From positions 33,115 to 97,114 of the forward strand of contig CAJTMC010000011.1 of the NCBI GenBank assembly GCA_910577115.1: a stretch of 64,000 bases of DNA, read 5' to 3'. This document shows positions 52,492 to 61,610 of the stretch, piece by piece. Each line of letters begins with the position of its first letter. The stretch's first letter is position 1. Both the position numbers and the translations under genes were made by a program. Origin of the DNA: an uncultured Lachnospiraceae bacterium (GTDB lineage Bacteria; Bacillota; Clostridia; Lachnospirales; Lachnospiraceae). The notes below the pieces were generated by a model, which was not told where the DNA came from, ran no database searches, and saw only the letters and a list, made by a program, of their open reading frames with translations.

Positions 52492-55179
52492 TTATAACTT
52501 CTCAATATTTATCGCACAAACCTTATATTCCGGTATTCTAGCGTACTTATCGAGCGCTGCATTGGTCAGCACATTCGCATTTCCGTCAGGGAAGTGGAAC
52601 GGCATCCATGTTTCTCTTGGCGAAACCTTATCGTCGATTCTCGCTGTGGAAACGATTGCGCCACGCCTTGAGCTGACTCTTACCTTTTCGCCGTTCTTGA
52701 TGCCTAAGCGTATCGCATCTTCCGTATTCATCTCGATAAACGAATGTCCTTCCCGCTCCATCAGTCCGGGCGTTTTTCCTGTCATGGCTCTTGTATTGTA
52801 GTGATAGAGCACACGACCGGTCATCAGGATAAACGGATATTCCTCATCCGGCAGCTCCGCGCTTGGCGTATACTGGGCAGGATAGAACCAGCCCAAGCCT
52901 CTTGAGAACTGTCCGACATGAAGGATTGGCGTACCCGGATGCTTCTTGTCGGGACATGGCCACTGGATACTTTCGCCATGATCAAGCCTTCTGTGGCTGA
53001 TACCGCCAAAGATTGGCGTTACCGAAGCGATTTCGTCCATAATTTCCTCCGACGTAAGCTGCGGCTGCGGATAGCCCATGCGGTTCATCAAATCGATAAA
53101 GATATCCGTATCAAGACGCATCTCGCCGTCAAGCTGCACTGCCTTTCTCACTCTTTGCACGCGGCGTTCCGTATTGCTGAATGTGCCTTCCTTCTCCGCA
53201 TAGCTTGTTCCTGGAAGAATCACGTCCGCATACTGCGCCGTTTCCGTCATAAACAAATCCGAGAGCACGAAGAAATCAAGGCTCTTGAGCGCTTTCTTAA
53301 TATGGTTCTGGTCAGCGTCCGTCACAATCGGATCCTCGCCGAAAATAAACAGTCCGCGAATTTCCTTTTTGATTGCCGCAGGGAACACATCCGTTGCATG
53401 CATACCGGGTTTTGTGTTGAGCTTTACACCCCACGCTTTTTCAAATTTTTCAATCACTTCCGGATTGGTAACTTTTTGATAACCGGGGAAATCGCCGGGC
53501 ATCGCACCCATATCGCACGCGCCCTGCACGTTGTTCTGTCCGCGCAGCGGATTGACGCCGCAGCCCGATTTTCCAAGCTTTCCTACCAGCATCGCCATGT
53601 TTGACATCGACATAACGCCTTCCGTACCTGTCGAATGCTCCGTAACGCCAAGACAATAGATAATCGGCGCCTTCTTCGCTGTCGCATACATCAGCGCTGC
53701 CTCTCTCAAATGATCCGGATCAATGTGGCAGATTTCCGCTACTTTTTCCGGTGTGTATTCTTTTACAATCTCTTTCAGCTCCTCAAAGCCTTCTGTCCTT
53801 GTCTTAATAAATTCCTCGTCCGCAAGTCCTTCGTTGATAATCACGTTCATCATGCCGTTTGCAAACGCAACGTTCGTGCCGGGCTTTAATTTCAAGTGGA
53901 CATCCGCTACTTTGGAAAGTCCGATATCTCTCGGATCTACCACAATCAGTCTTGTTCCTCTTTCCACCGCCTGACGGATTTGCATACCGATTACGGGATG
54001 CGCTTCCTCGGGGTTAGAGCCAACTAACATAATCGTATCCACATCATTTGTAATATCCGAAATCGGATTGGTCATCGCGCCGGAACCAAGCGTCATCGCA
54101 AGTCCTGCAACGGTAGCCGAATGGCAGACTCTCGCGCAGTTATCAACATTGTTTGTGCCGAATGCACAGCGCACCATTTTTTGCAGCATGTAGCAGTCCT
54201 CGTTCGGAGAGCGGGAGCATGCAAAGCCTGCCAGTGCGTCGGGACCATACTGCTTTTTAATTTCGTTAAATTTAGAGGCAATCAGGTCAAGCGCCTCGTC
54301 CCATGTTGCGCGCTCGAACTCGCCTGTTTCTTTATTTTTAATCAAAGGATATTTCAACCGCTCAGGTGAATGCACAAAGTTGAACGAACCAAAGCGTCCC
54401 TTTACACAAAGGAGATTCTTGTTTGACGGACCGTCCGCCGGCTTTACGTCAACAATCTTATTGTCTTTTACAAGCAGATAATACTGGCAGCCTGTCGCAC
54501 AGTGCGGACATGTCGTCAAAACCTGCTTCACCGAACCTACCTGATAATGCTTTCTGTTCTTTGCGACAAGCGCACCCGTCGGACATACATTCGCACAGTT
54601 TCCGCATGATTCGCAGGTGCTTGTCTTCCAATCCGGTCCAAACGGCGCGTCAATCAGCGTCCTTGTACCGATTTTTTCATTGTGCAGCGTGCCGTTTCCT
54701 GTCACCTTGTTGCAGGTGCTCACGCAGCGCTGGCAGTTAATGCAAAGTTCCGGATAATAGGTAAGAAACGGATTTTCCTTTTTCACCTCATAGCGCGCGA
54801 AGCTTCCTTTATAGCAGGACTCCTCAATGCCATACTCATTGGAAAGTTCTCGAAGCGTACACTCGCCCGACTTGCTGCATGAGAAACAACGCACATCATG
54901 ATTTGCCAAAATCATATTCAAAACTTGTTTCCGGCTTTTGATGACACGCTCGGAATTGGTTGTCACAACCATGCCGTCCTGAACCTTCGTCGTACACGAA
55001 GTCACAAGATGATCCCTGCCCTCTACCTCCACAACGCACATTTTACATGCGCCGATTTCATTCACATCTTTTAAATAGCAAAGTGTTGGAATTTCAATGC
55101 CAGCCTCCCTTGCCGCCTCCAAAACCGTCTGATTTTCCGCAACCGAAAGCTCGATACCGTCTATTGTGATTTTAATCAT
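52492..55179 (-). CDS. fdhA: Formate dehydrogenase alpha subunit, cysteine type
   Basis: The 895-residue molybdo/tungsto-bis-MGD enzyme oxidises formate or reduces CO2. An N-terminal 2Fe-2S domain (IPTLCYLKDVNEIGACKMC), a His-Cys/4Fe-4S region, 2x4Fe-4S (CINCQRCVSTC; CESCGNCANVCPTGAL), the catalytic domain 4Fe-4S (CPHCATGC) and a dinucleotide-binding C-terminal domain are in order. The metal ligand in NCARVCHSATVAGL is Cys (codon TGC at 54124-54126), not selenocysteine. ATG 55179 has GGAGG 6 nt upstream; ATG 55182 is the alternative. The neighbour upstream supplies the NAD(P)H module. Confidence 0.92.
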   Translation of the reverse strand: MIKITIDGIELSVAENQTVLEAAREAGIEIPTLCYLKDVNEIGACKMCVVEVEGRDHLVTSCTTKVQDGMVVTTNSERVIKSRKQVLNMILANHDVRCFSCSKSGECTLRELSNEYGIEESCYKGSFARYEVKKENPFLTYYPELCINCQRCVSTCNKVTGNGTLHNEKIGTRTLIDAPFGPDWKTSTCESCGNCANVCPTGALVAKNRKHYQVGSVKQVLTTCPHCATGCQYYLLVKDNKIVDVKPADGPSNKNLLCVKGRFGSFNFVHSPERLKYPLIKNKETGEFERATWDEALDLIASKFNEIKKQYGPDALAGFACSRSPNEDCYMLQKMVRCAFGTNNVDNCARVCHSATVAGLAMTLGSGAMTNPISDITNDVDTIMLVGSNPEEAHPVIGMQIRQAVERGTRLIVVDPRDIGLSKVADVHLKLKPGTNVAFANGMMNVIINEGLADEEFIKTRTEGFEELKEIVKEYTPEKVAEICHIDPDHLREAALMYATAKKAPIIYCLGVTEHSTGTEGVMSMSNMAMLVGKLGKSGCGVNPLRGQNNVQGACDMGAMPGDFPGYQKVTNPEVIEKFEKAWGVKLNTKPGMHATDVFPAAIKKEIRGLFIFGEDPIVTDADQNHIKKALKSLDFFVLSDLFMTETAQYADVILPGTSYAEKEGTFSNTERRVQRVRKAVQLDGEMRLDTDIFIDLMNRMGYPQPQLTSEEIMDEIASVTPIFGGISHRRLDHGESIQWPCPDKKHPGTPILHVGQFSRGLGWFYPAQYTPSAELPDEEYPFILMTGRVLYHYNTRAMTGKTPGLMEREGHSFIEMNTEDAIRLGIKNGEKVRVSSRRGAIVSTARIDDKVSPRETWMPFHFPDGNANVLTNAALDKYARIPEYKVCAINIEKL

Positions 55180-55216
55180 CATAATCCTCCATTCTTAAAC
55201 AGTCTGCGAATTCCCG

Positions 55217-55292
55217 ACAACGAAAAGCGTAAGCTTTTTGTTGTATGAAATCCCTAAGCACAAATTTGCCGTGTGAAATTTTAATTTCACAC
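55217..55292. repeat. Two hairpins between the fdh genes
   Basis: ACAACGAAAAGC-GTAA-GCTTTTTGTTGT (55217-55244, one mismatched pair) and GTGTGAAATT-TT-AATTTCACAC (55271-55292, perfect) separate the two genes. Neither is followed by a T-run, so they look like mRNA-stability or processing elements rather than terminators. Confidence 0.75.
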
Positions 55293-57127
55293 TATACTCT
55301 GCCTCCTTCCACGACGCCGCAGCCAAAGTGGTCGCACCGCAAACACTTATGACACTCCTGCATTGCCTCATCATAAGACATTCCGTTCTCCACAGGTTCA
55401 AAGTTGTGCTTTCTCTCCCGCGCCGAACGGTCCGTCAGATGAACGCGCCCATAATGGGTTCTGTCGTTTTCACGCGGTTCGGGAATGCGGATATCCTCGA
55501 GATACTTGTGGTGATACCCAAGATATTCGTCAATGTTGAGCGCCGCAATCTTTCCGGCTCCGATTGCCTTAATTACCGTTGCAGGACCGAACACGCAGTC
55601 GCCGCCTGCAAACACTTTATCATATCCTTTAATTCTCGTATCCTGTAAGGTTTCAAACGTTTTCCTCTTTGGATTCACGCCATATTTTTCAAACGGCTGC
55701 GACACGATATCCTGTCCGATTGCCATCAGAACAATCTCGCACGGCACTTCGATTTCCTCTTTGTTTGCCACCGTCACACCCGGCTTTCCCTGTCTGTCGT
55801 ACTTGCTGATAATCTGCGGCTGGCACACAAAGCCCTTCACGTTTCCGTTCTCATCCGGCGTAATCCGCACAGGCGCATTCAGCGTCAAAAGCTCAACGCC
55901 CTCCTCAATCGCGCCCTGAATTTCCGAAGGCAGCGCCGTCATGTCAATCTGCCTTCTGCGGTAAATCACCGTCACTTCCTTTGCATTGCAGCGGATTGCC
56001 GAACGCGCGCAGTCCATCGCCACGTTTCCGCCGCCGACAACCACAACACGCTTTCCCGTATAGTCAGGAATATTGCCGCGCCCAATCTCGCCAAGCATGT
56101 CTACCGCAGAGTAAACGCCGTTGCTGTTTACGCCGTCCACCTTAACGGTCTTTCCGACCTGCGCGCCGATTGCTATGTAAACTGCATGATAATCTTCCAA
56201 AAGCTGCTCCATTGAAACATCTGTTCCAACAGCAACATTATATTTCACCTCAATATTTCCGGTCGCCAAAATCCCGTTGATGTCCTCGTCCAGCCTGTCC
56301 TTTGGCAGACGGTAATTCGGAATACCGTAGCGCAGCATACCGCCAAGCGCCTCGCGCTCCTCATACACGACAACCTTATGTCCCATCAGGGAAAGGAAGT
56401 AAGCCGTCGTCAGTCCCGACGGTCCGCCGCCGACAACTGCAACCCTCTTACCCGTAGCAACGTTGCACTCGGGAACCTTCACCTTATCCACCGCAATCTG
56501 ATCAACCGCAAACTTTTTCAACCCGCGGATATTGACAGGGCTGTCCAATAAATCACGTCTGCACTTCTCCTCACACGGGTGCTCGCAGATAAACGCACAC
56601 GCCGTCGGGAACGGATTATCCCTGCGGATTAAATTGATTGCGTCCGCATAACGCTCCTCACCGATTAACGCAATATAGCCCGGAATATCAACATTCGCTG
56701 GACAATACGAAATACACGGCACTTTCTGCCCGATGTCCTCCTTGCAGCGGTGGTCCCTGATATGGCTCATGTACTCGTCGTGGAACAGCTCCACGCTTTG
56801 TAACACGATATTCGCCGCCTCATAACCGATTGCGCAGTCCGCCGTATCCTGTATCATTTTTGCCAGCTCAACCATATTGTCGAAGGTATCCATGTCCGCC
56901 TTTCCGTCGAGAATGGCACGCATCATGTTTTCCACTTGCTCCAAACCGTCCCGGCACGGCACACACTTGCCGCAGGTCTGACTTCTTGAACTCTGCAAAA
57001 AGGAAAGCTGCACCGCAATCGGACACACCCCGGGAGGATACGCCTTCACACGCTTGACAAATTTATCTAAGAACTTTGTCGTCTTTTCGTTCATTTCATT
57101 TTTGTGTAATACGCTTTTTTTGTACAT
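55292..57127 (-). CDS. NuoF-C-terminal/GltD-like fusion, formate dehydrogenase electron-transfer subunit
   Basis: The 611-residue flavoprotein begins with the C-terminal 4Fe-4S part of NuoF (CGKCVPCRDGLEQVENMM ... TADCAIGYE). It then has a GltD-like module: 4Fe-4S (CEHPCEEKCRRDLLDSPV), FAD motif VAVVGGGPSGLTTAYFL, NAD(P) motif VVVVGGGNVAMDCARSA, and GGDCVFGPATVIKAIGAGK. It probably links formate oxidation to NAD(P)H. NuoF's FMN/NAD part and NuoE are absent. AGGAGG precedes the ATG. It is the first gene of the fdh unit. Confidence 0.85.
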   Translation of the reverse strand: MYKKSVLHKNEMNEKTTKFLDKFVKRVKAYPPGVCPIAVQLSFLQSSRSQTCGKCVPCRDGLEQVENMMRAILDGKADMDTFDNMVELAKMIQDTADCAIGYEAANIVLQSVELFHDEYMSHIRDHRCKEDIGQKVPCISYCPANVDIPGYIALIGEERYADAINLIRRDNPFPTACAFICEHPCEEKCRRDLLDSPVNIRGLKKFAVDQIAVDKVKVPECNVATGKRVAVVGGGPSGLTTAYFLSLMGHKVVVYEEREALGGMLRYGIPNYRLPKDRLDEDINGILATGNIEVKYNVAVGTDVSMEQLLEDYHAVYIAIGAQVGKTVKVDGVNSNGVYSAVDMLGEIGRGNIPDYTGKRVVVVGGGNVAMDCARSAIRCNAKEVTVIYRRRQIDMTALPSEIQGAIEEGVELLTLNAPVRITPDENGNVKGFVCQPQIISKYDRQGKPGVTVANKEEIEVPCEIVLMAIGQDIVSQPFEKYGVNPKRKTFETLQDTRIKGYDKVFAGGDCVFGPATVIKAIGAGKIAALNIDEYLGYHHKYLEDIRIPEPRENDRTHYGRVHLTDRSARERKHNFEPVENGMSYDEAMQECHKCLRCDHFGCGVVEGGRV

Positions 57128-57201
57128 GAATAACCTCCTATACTTTTTACTTAATCACATACCTGATATAATGGTACTATAATTGTCGATTTTTCACAAT
57201 A

Positions 57202-57219
57202 TAATTAATTTTTTAACAA
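57202..57219 (-). promoter_or_regulatory. Rex-like binding site upstream of the fdh genes
   Basis: Minus strand TTGTTAAAAAATTAATTA matches the Rex consensus TTGTTAANNNNTTAACAA except two bases in the last half. Rex is a repressor released by high NADH/NAD+, fitting a redox gene set. It lies about 75 bp before the start; no clean promoter was recognised. Confidence 0.5.
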
Positions 57220-57423
57220 AGTTTTTGACAGTATTTACCTTATTTACATGCCAAAAACATTGAAAAATCGTTTTCGTCCTGTTTATTTTCCTGAATTTAT
57301 GGTATGGTAGTTGTAACAGAAGAAATATGATTAATGAATATAAGCGGTAAAATTAAGAAAACGAAAAAGAAATATATTATAAGATAACAGTCTGTTTTAA
57401 AATAGTAAAAGGATGTGTTTTAT

Positions 57424-57986
57424 ATGGCATTACTACAAGAAAAGATTTATACAGAGGAAGATTATTACAGTCTCCCGGAAAATGTCAGGGCTGAGCTGAT
57501 TAACGGACAGTTTTACAATATATCTTCTCCCCCAGCCGGATACATCAGGAACGATTAATGGAGCTATCAGGAACGATTCTCAATTATATTAAGACAAAAG
57601 GCGGTCCCTGCCGCGTTTATCCAGATCCGTTTGCCATAAAATTGTTTCATGACAGGACAAATATCGTCGAGCCTGATATTTCTGTGATTTGTGACAAAAA
57701 CAAACTTATTGATAAAGGCTGCAGCGGCGCACCTGATTGGATTATCGAGATTGTATCACCATCCAATCCCAGTCATGACTATATCACCAAGCTTAGTATG
57801 TACCATGATGCCGGCGTTCGTGAATACCGGATTGTTGATCCGCAGAACAATAAAATTCACGTTTATAACATGGATGCCGGAGCATTTACCACAAAAACCT
57901 ATTCGTTTCATGATACCGTAAAAGTGGGGATTTATGATGATTTGTTGATTGACTTTTCGATCCTTGATTTAAATGTTAACCTTTAA
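57424..57986 (+). pseudogene. Frameshifted Uma2 family gene
   Basis: Codons from ATG 57424 (MALLQEKIYTEEDYYSLPEN) match the intact Uma2 gene at 10350. The frame runs into a stop at 57556 after a C5 tract (57529-57533). With one more C there, translation gives SSPPSRIHQERLMELSGTI and continues into the second frame to 57986 (EPDISVICDKNKL, GAPDWIIEIVSPSN), a complete ~187-residue Uma2 protein. A single-base loss in the C tract is therefore the only lesion: recent decay, a phase-variable switch, or a sequencing error. Confidence 0.88.
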
Positions 57987-58040
57987 TATATGGCAACAAT
58001 TTTTTTCATTTTCTTTCAGTAAACAGTATTCAATAATGCT

Positions 58041-58358
58041 TTACAACCCTCGTATGATGTTTAAGCAGTCCTGTCTTTGATCAACCACCGCATATATAAC
58101 TACTTCTTTTTGGCTTTCATTTACCTTATAAAAAACCAAATTCTTTTCAAGAATCAATACCTTGTATCCTTGCCTTTTTAACACAGGATATTTGGGTTCC
58201 ATTCCAATATCAGGGCTATCCGCCAAAGCAAGTATACCCTTTTCTAAATGCTCCAATTTTTCAAGTGCAACAACCTTACCAAACTTTTCCGCCACATATA
58301 AGATAATACCTCTGATTTGAGAATCAGCCGCATCCGTCCGAACAAAACTATACTTCAA
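58041..58358 (-). CDS. RelE/ParE family toxin
   Basis: The 105-residue protein has the RelE/ParE layout: SFVRTDAADSQIRGIILYVAEKFG, two helices ending LALADSPDIGM, GYKVLILEKNLVFYKVNE and a terminal VVIYAVVDQRQD strand typical of the group that ends in a basic RNA- or gyrase-binding edge. It overlaps the antitoxin by 4 nt (ATGA). Target (ribosome or gyrase) cannot be told from sequence. Confidence 0.85.
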   Translation of the reverse strand: MKYSFVRTDAADSQIRGIILYVAEKFGKVVALEKLEHLEKGILALADSPDIGMEPKYPVLKRQGYKVLILEKNLVFYKVNESQKEVVIYAVVDQRQDCLNIIRGL

Positions 58359-58639
58359 ATTGATTCCCCCTGCAGTATATCTCTCAAATCTTGAAAGGTT
58401 TCACAGATAGGCGCAGTGTTTCCACTCCTTACGTCGTTTTCCGCTTCAACAAGCATTTCCAAAAGCTCAATTCTTGCTTTCATCCGTTTATATTCCTCAT
58501 AAGACAATGAAACCGTATCCCCTCTTCCATTCACCGTAATGATAACTGCTTCATTATCTTCCCTGCACCGTTTCGATATTTCATTATAATGATTTCTTAA
58601 ATCCGCTGATGGTCTAATTGTTTCCTGCAATGCCAACAT
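58355..58639 (-). CDS. Phd/YefM family antitoxin
   Basis: The 94-residue protein shows PSADLRNHYNEISKRCRED (Phd DNA-binding helices), EAVIITVNGRGDTVSLSYEEYKRM (beta hairpin and helix) and an acidic C-terminal tail for toxin binding. AGGAGG precedes the ATG. It binds, most likely with toxin, to the palindrome over its promoter. Confidence 0.88.
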   Translation of the reverse strand: MLALQETIRPSADLRNHYNEISKRCREDNEAVIITVNGRGDTVSLSYEEYKRMKARIELLEMLVEAENDVRSGNTAPICETFQDLRDILQGESI

Positions 58640-58656
58640 ATCAATACCTCCTTTTT

Positions 58657-58695
58657 ATATAGACATATTATATCACTTTATGTCTATATCTTCAA
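58657..58695 (-). promoter_or_regulatory. Promoter and operator of the toxin-antitoxin operon
   Basis: On the minus strand TTGAAG (58690-58695), 17-bp spacer, TATAAT (58667-58672). An inverted repeat with 11-bp arms (ATATAGACATA at 58657-58667, copy at 58679-58689) covers the spacer and touches the -10, a textbook autoregulatory operator. Confidence 0.8.
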
Positions 58696-58734
58696 GTTTT
58701 AATATATAATGGCCTGACTTTTACAGTTTTGTAA

Positions 58735-58780
58735 TAAAAACACCCTACATAGCTTGAAAACAGGGCATTTGCAGGGTGTT
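58735..58780 (-). terminator. Terminator downstream of the transposase remnant
   Basis: AACACCCT (58739-58746) pairs with AGGGTGTT (58773-58780); the minus strand continues into TTTTTATT. Confidence 0.7.
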
Positions 58781-58787
58781 CCCTGTG

Positions 58788-59810
58788 TTATGCTCTTTTA
58801 TCTAATTCCATTTCTTTAAAAAATCTCTTGAAGTCTTCCTGCTTTGCATAAGCATAATAAAAGTTTGTCCCAAAGGTTTCCTGTATCCGACGGTAATCCA
58901 AAGCAACCTGATCTTCACTGCTGAATCTCAGTCCGGGCACCATCTTCCCGCTTTTTCGGTCTAATATTTCTTCATACCGGATCTTTCCTCCCACATCCGG
59001 CAGACGTACATAACCGCCTCTTTCCAGCAGGCAGTCTGCCTCCCGCAGCGCTTCTGCGATTCTTTTCACAGACAGTCTGTCCTGTCCCATCCCATTCTGT
59101 ATCAGCCGCAGGATCACAAGCGCCACAAAACAGATCAAAAAGTGTGCCCTGATATGCTCCCATTTGTTCAGATAGATTGACCTTGCATCAAAATCGCTTT
59201 TCATGATCCGGAAGGATTCTTCAATACGCCATAGTCCATGATAAACTTCACGTATCTTTTTCGCGTCATAATCCAGTTCACTGGTTATGATGGCAAAATA
59301 TCAATCATAGAGCGCGTCTTTTTGTGCTTTTTCCCAGTCTACTACGGATACTCTGACGGTCTGCTTTTTATCCAGTATCTCTCCGGTTTCTTTCAGAACG
59401 GTTTCTTCTTTAATATACCTGTCCTTTCCGTGGATGATCCCATAGGCATTGTTTTTCGTGCTTTTTTCCGCTTTCTTCAGCTTCTCTTCCCTTTTCTTTG
59501 CTACCATCTGCGCATCTGCCCGTGACCAGTAAAGAAGGACTTTCCGCATCCGTTTGACTGCTTTCTTTTTCTCCACTTTCTGGCCATCCTGTATTTCAAA
59601 GGAAATATCATGTCCCCTGTATTCCTCCGTGATCAGCTTCCGGCGATAAGATCCATCCGCTGCCTCCTGCCAGCCCTCCGGAGTAAACAGCGTATAATCT
59701 GGAATGGATCCTCGGCACCGACTGTACAGATCCTTTTTCCGAAGCAACTCCTGATAGTCCACAAAAAGCCCTCCTTGCCTTTCAAAACTTCCTCTCACAG
59801 TATAGCACAT
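58788..59810 (-). pseudogene. IS4/IS1634-type transposase remnant with nonsense codon
   Basis: Both parts are in one frame, broken by a TGA (59299-59301) in the sequence ALYD-stop-YFAIITSEL, where relatives usually read DGYxxIxTSE, so GGA to TGA is the likely change. After it come YHGLWRIEESFRIMKSDF (the IS4-type Y-R-E-K catalytic region) and HFLICFVALVILRLIQ. The N-terminal half of such ~550-residue transposases is missing. A GTG at 59762 with AAGGAGG upstream may be the original start of a shortened copy. No clear inverted repeats or target duplication were found. Confidence 0.8.
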
Positions 59811-60098
59811 TTCCTAACAATAGTAATCCGGATTTTTCCATTCAGAGGAAATTATTCCCGCCTAATCCTCAAGTCGTTCTGTGGTCGCGTTCTGCTCATA
59901 ATATACCACAAAGATGCGTTTGGTATGCATCTAAAAGACCGCCAATCACGCAATTCTACTCTCAAGGGTGTTAACATCACATCTCAAAACTTCGGAGTTC
60001 ATTCGTTATTTTCTGCCGTAAAATGATTCCAGTCTGTCTTATACAGTTTATTTACAGTATAGCTTATTTAAATTATTATAAGTTAGCTCTACCACCGT
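59811..60098. other. Intergenic region beside the transposase remnant
   Basis: AT-rich, with no gene recognised. A 22-codon minus-strand frame near 59873-59941 is too short to support. One edge of the mobile element probably lies here, but no inverted repeat could be matched with the sequence beyond 58788. Confidence 0.35.
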
Positions 60099-61607
60099 TT
60101 ACCATCCAAAAAGGCTTGCAACTCCACTGTAAATCCCGTTTACTACCGTATTCGCTACATTTTTAGCACCTGATACCATTTCTTTTACCACCTTCTCCAC
60201 TTCATCCTTTATTTTTTGAGCCCCTTTCACAATTGTTTCTCCAGCTTTCGATCCAGCCATATATCCAACTGCCCCGCCTACAAATCCGCCAATTGCAGTT
60301 CCTACCGGACCAAACATCGTTCCTACTGCTGCCCCTATAGCTGATCCTTCTTCCATTGTAACCAGCCCAGCAGCAGTTGCCACTGTTGTCTGTTCAATTT
60401 TTTCAACACCCTCTTTAAACGATAATTCTCCTGACATCATTTTTCCAACAACTTTGGCATCTTCGATTGCAACATATGCAATATTTGCAATCGTTCCAGC
60501 CGGAGTCCCTTTTGGAATCACAGTTATTATCTCTTTGTCTACCCCAACCTTTAATGCACCTGCCGCTGCTGCTTTTATTCCAAAATCAGCACCACTTGCA
60601 AGGGCAGTTTCTACTACTTCTTCTGCCTCAATTTCTTCTCCATTCCACAATTTCTGTGCAATATCAAATCCCACACCTATTGCTGCACCTTGTAGAGCCG
60701 CATATCCTGCCTGTTTTCCTATACCAATTGCTAAATCTTTTGTGGCATACTCATCCAAATTTAATTCATTCCAATTACCGCTTTGTGCCTCATCTCGCAT
60801 TTGCTCTGCACGTGATTTTGTAAGCGGATTACTTGTCGTCCCATCAGGTGCCTCTATTACTGTAGTACACTTCTTTTGAATTTCGCTTTCTTGACCTTCT
60901 GGAACCAGTTTTTGCTGTCCTCTATAATCCCCATGTTCAAACGCTTGCTCAGTTGCTCTTGCATCCTTGCAGTACTTCGATTGATACCGTCTTACTACGT
61001 TTCCGTCACCATCAAATATAACAATATCAACAGAATTTTTTGCATAGCCATTTCCCGTTGGCTCTAATACTTTTGCACGATACGGACTTCCCGTTGCTTC
61101 AGCATTCATGTTAAAAGTCTGAGCATGATACTGTTCCGCAATAAATCCATCCAGACTTGGATTTTGGTTTATTGCACCAGTTTGTGTTATAATTGTTCTA
61201 TACAAAGATTCATTGGCTGTTTGAAGTGCATTATCCAGCGTTTCAAGATATTTTGCTGCCTCCTGTACTGACATTGCTGAAACTGCTTTATGCGTAGTTG
61301 ATGCAAACCAGCTTTCTTTACTCCTACCATTTGAAATTGCTTCAGACAGAGATAACTGATTCTCTTCATCCACTTTCAACATTGTAATTATTTCATTTGT
61401 CAATTCAATAATTTCTTCCGTATTTCTGTCAGAAAGCTGTTCCTGCATTTGCTTACTTAACCACTCTTCAACTGGCTTATCCTTATTTGCCACATAACAT
61501 GCCACAAATCCTGTTAATATAGGTTTTAATTCTTTACATTCATTTTCAATCAATATCGGTACATACTCTTCATCAAGAAGAAGTATATCTGTTTTCTTTT
61601 CACTCAT
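60099..61607 (-). CDS. Putative effector: nuclease-like motif plus glycine-zipper tail
   Basis: The 502-residue protein is not one I recognise. Residues 1-150 are helical. Residues ~151-240 hold E158, then SVDIVIFDGDGN (D194) and RRYQSKY (Q209, K211), the spacing of a PD-(D/E)XK core with a QxK variant as in Mrr-type nucleases. Residues ~295-350 and 405-460 are Ala/Gly-rich hydrophobic, including repeated GxxxG (GAAVGTMFGPVGTAIGGFVGGAVGYMAG in pieces), a glycine-zipper pattern seen in membrane-inserting proteins. It ends 3 nt after a Ycf46-type ATPase gene, so both form one operon. Nuclease and membrane roles are inference. Confidence 0.6.
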   Translation of the reverse strand: MSEKKTDILLLDEEYVPILIENECKELKPILTGFVACYVANKDKPVEEWLSKQMQEQLSDRNTEEIIELTNEIITMLKVDEENQLSLSEAISNGRSKESWFASTTHKAVSAMSVQEAAKYLETLDNALQTANESLYRTIITQTGAINQNPSLDGFIAEQYHAQTFNMNAEATGSPYRAKVLEPTGNGYAKNSVDIVIFDGDGNVVRRYQSKYCKDARATEQAFEHGDYRGQQKLVPEGQESEIQKKCTTVIEAPDGTTSNPLTKSRAEQMRDEAQSGNWNELNLDEYATKDLAIGIGKQAGYAALQGAAIGVGFDIAQKLWNGEEIEAEEVVETALASGADFGIKAAAAGALKVGVDKEIITVIPKGTPAGTIANIAYVAIEDAKVVGKMMSGELSFKEGVEKIEQTTVATAAGLVTMEEGSAIGAAVGTMFGPVGTAIGGFVGGAVGYMAGSKAGETIVKGAQKIKDEVEKVVKEMVSGAKNVANTVVNGIYSGVASLFGW

Positions 61608-61610
61608 CTA

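Noticed and set aside
54124..54126. Selenocysteine codon in formate dehydrogenase
   Set aside because: The codon at the metal-ligand position is TGC (Cys), and the frame has no internal TGA.
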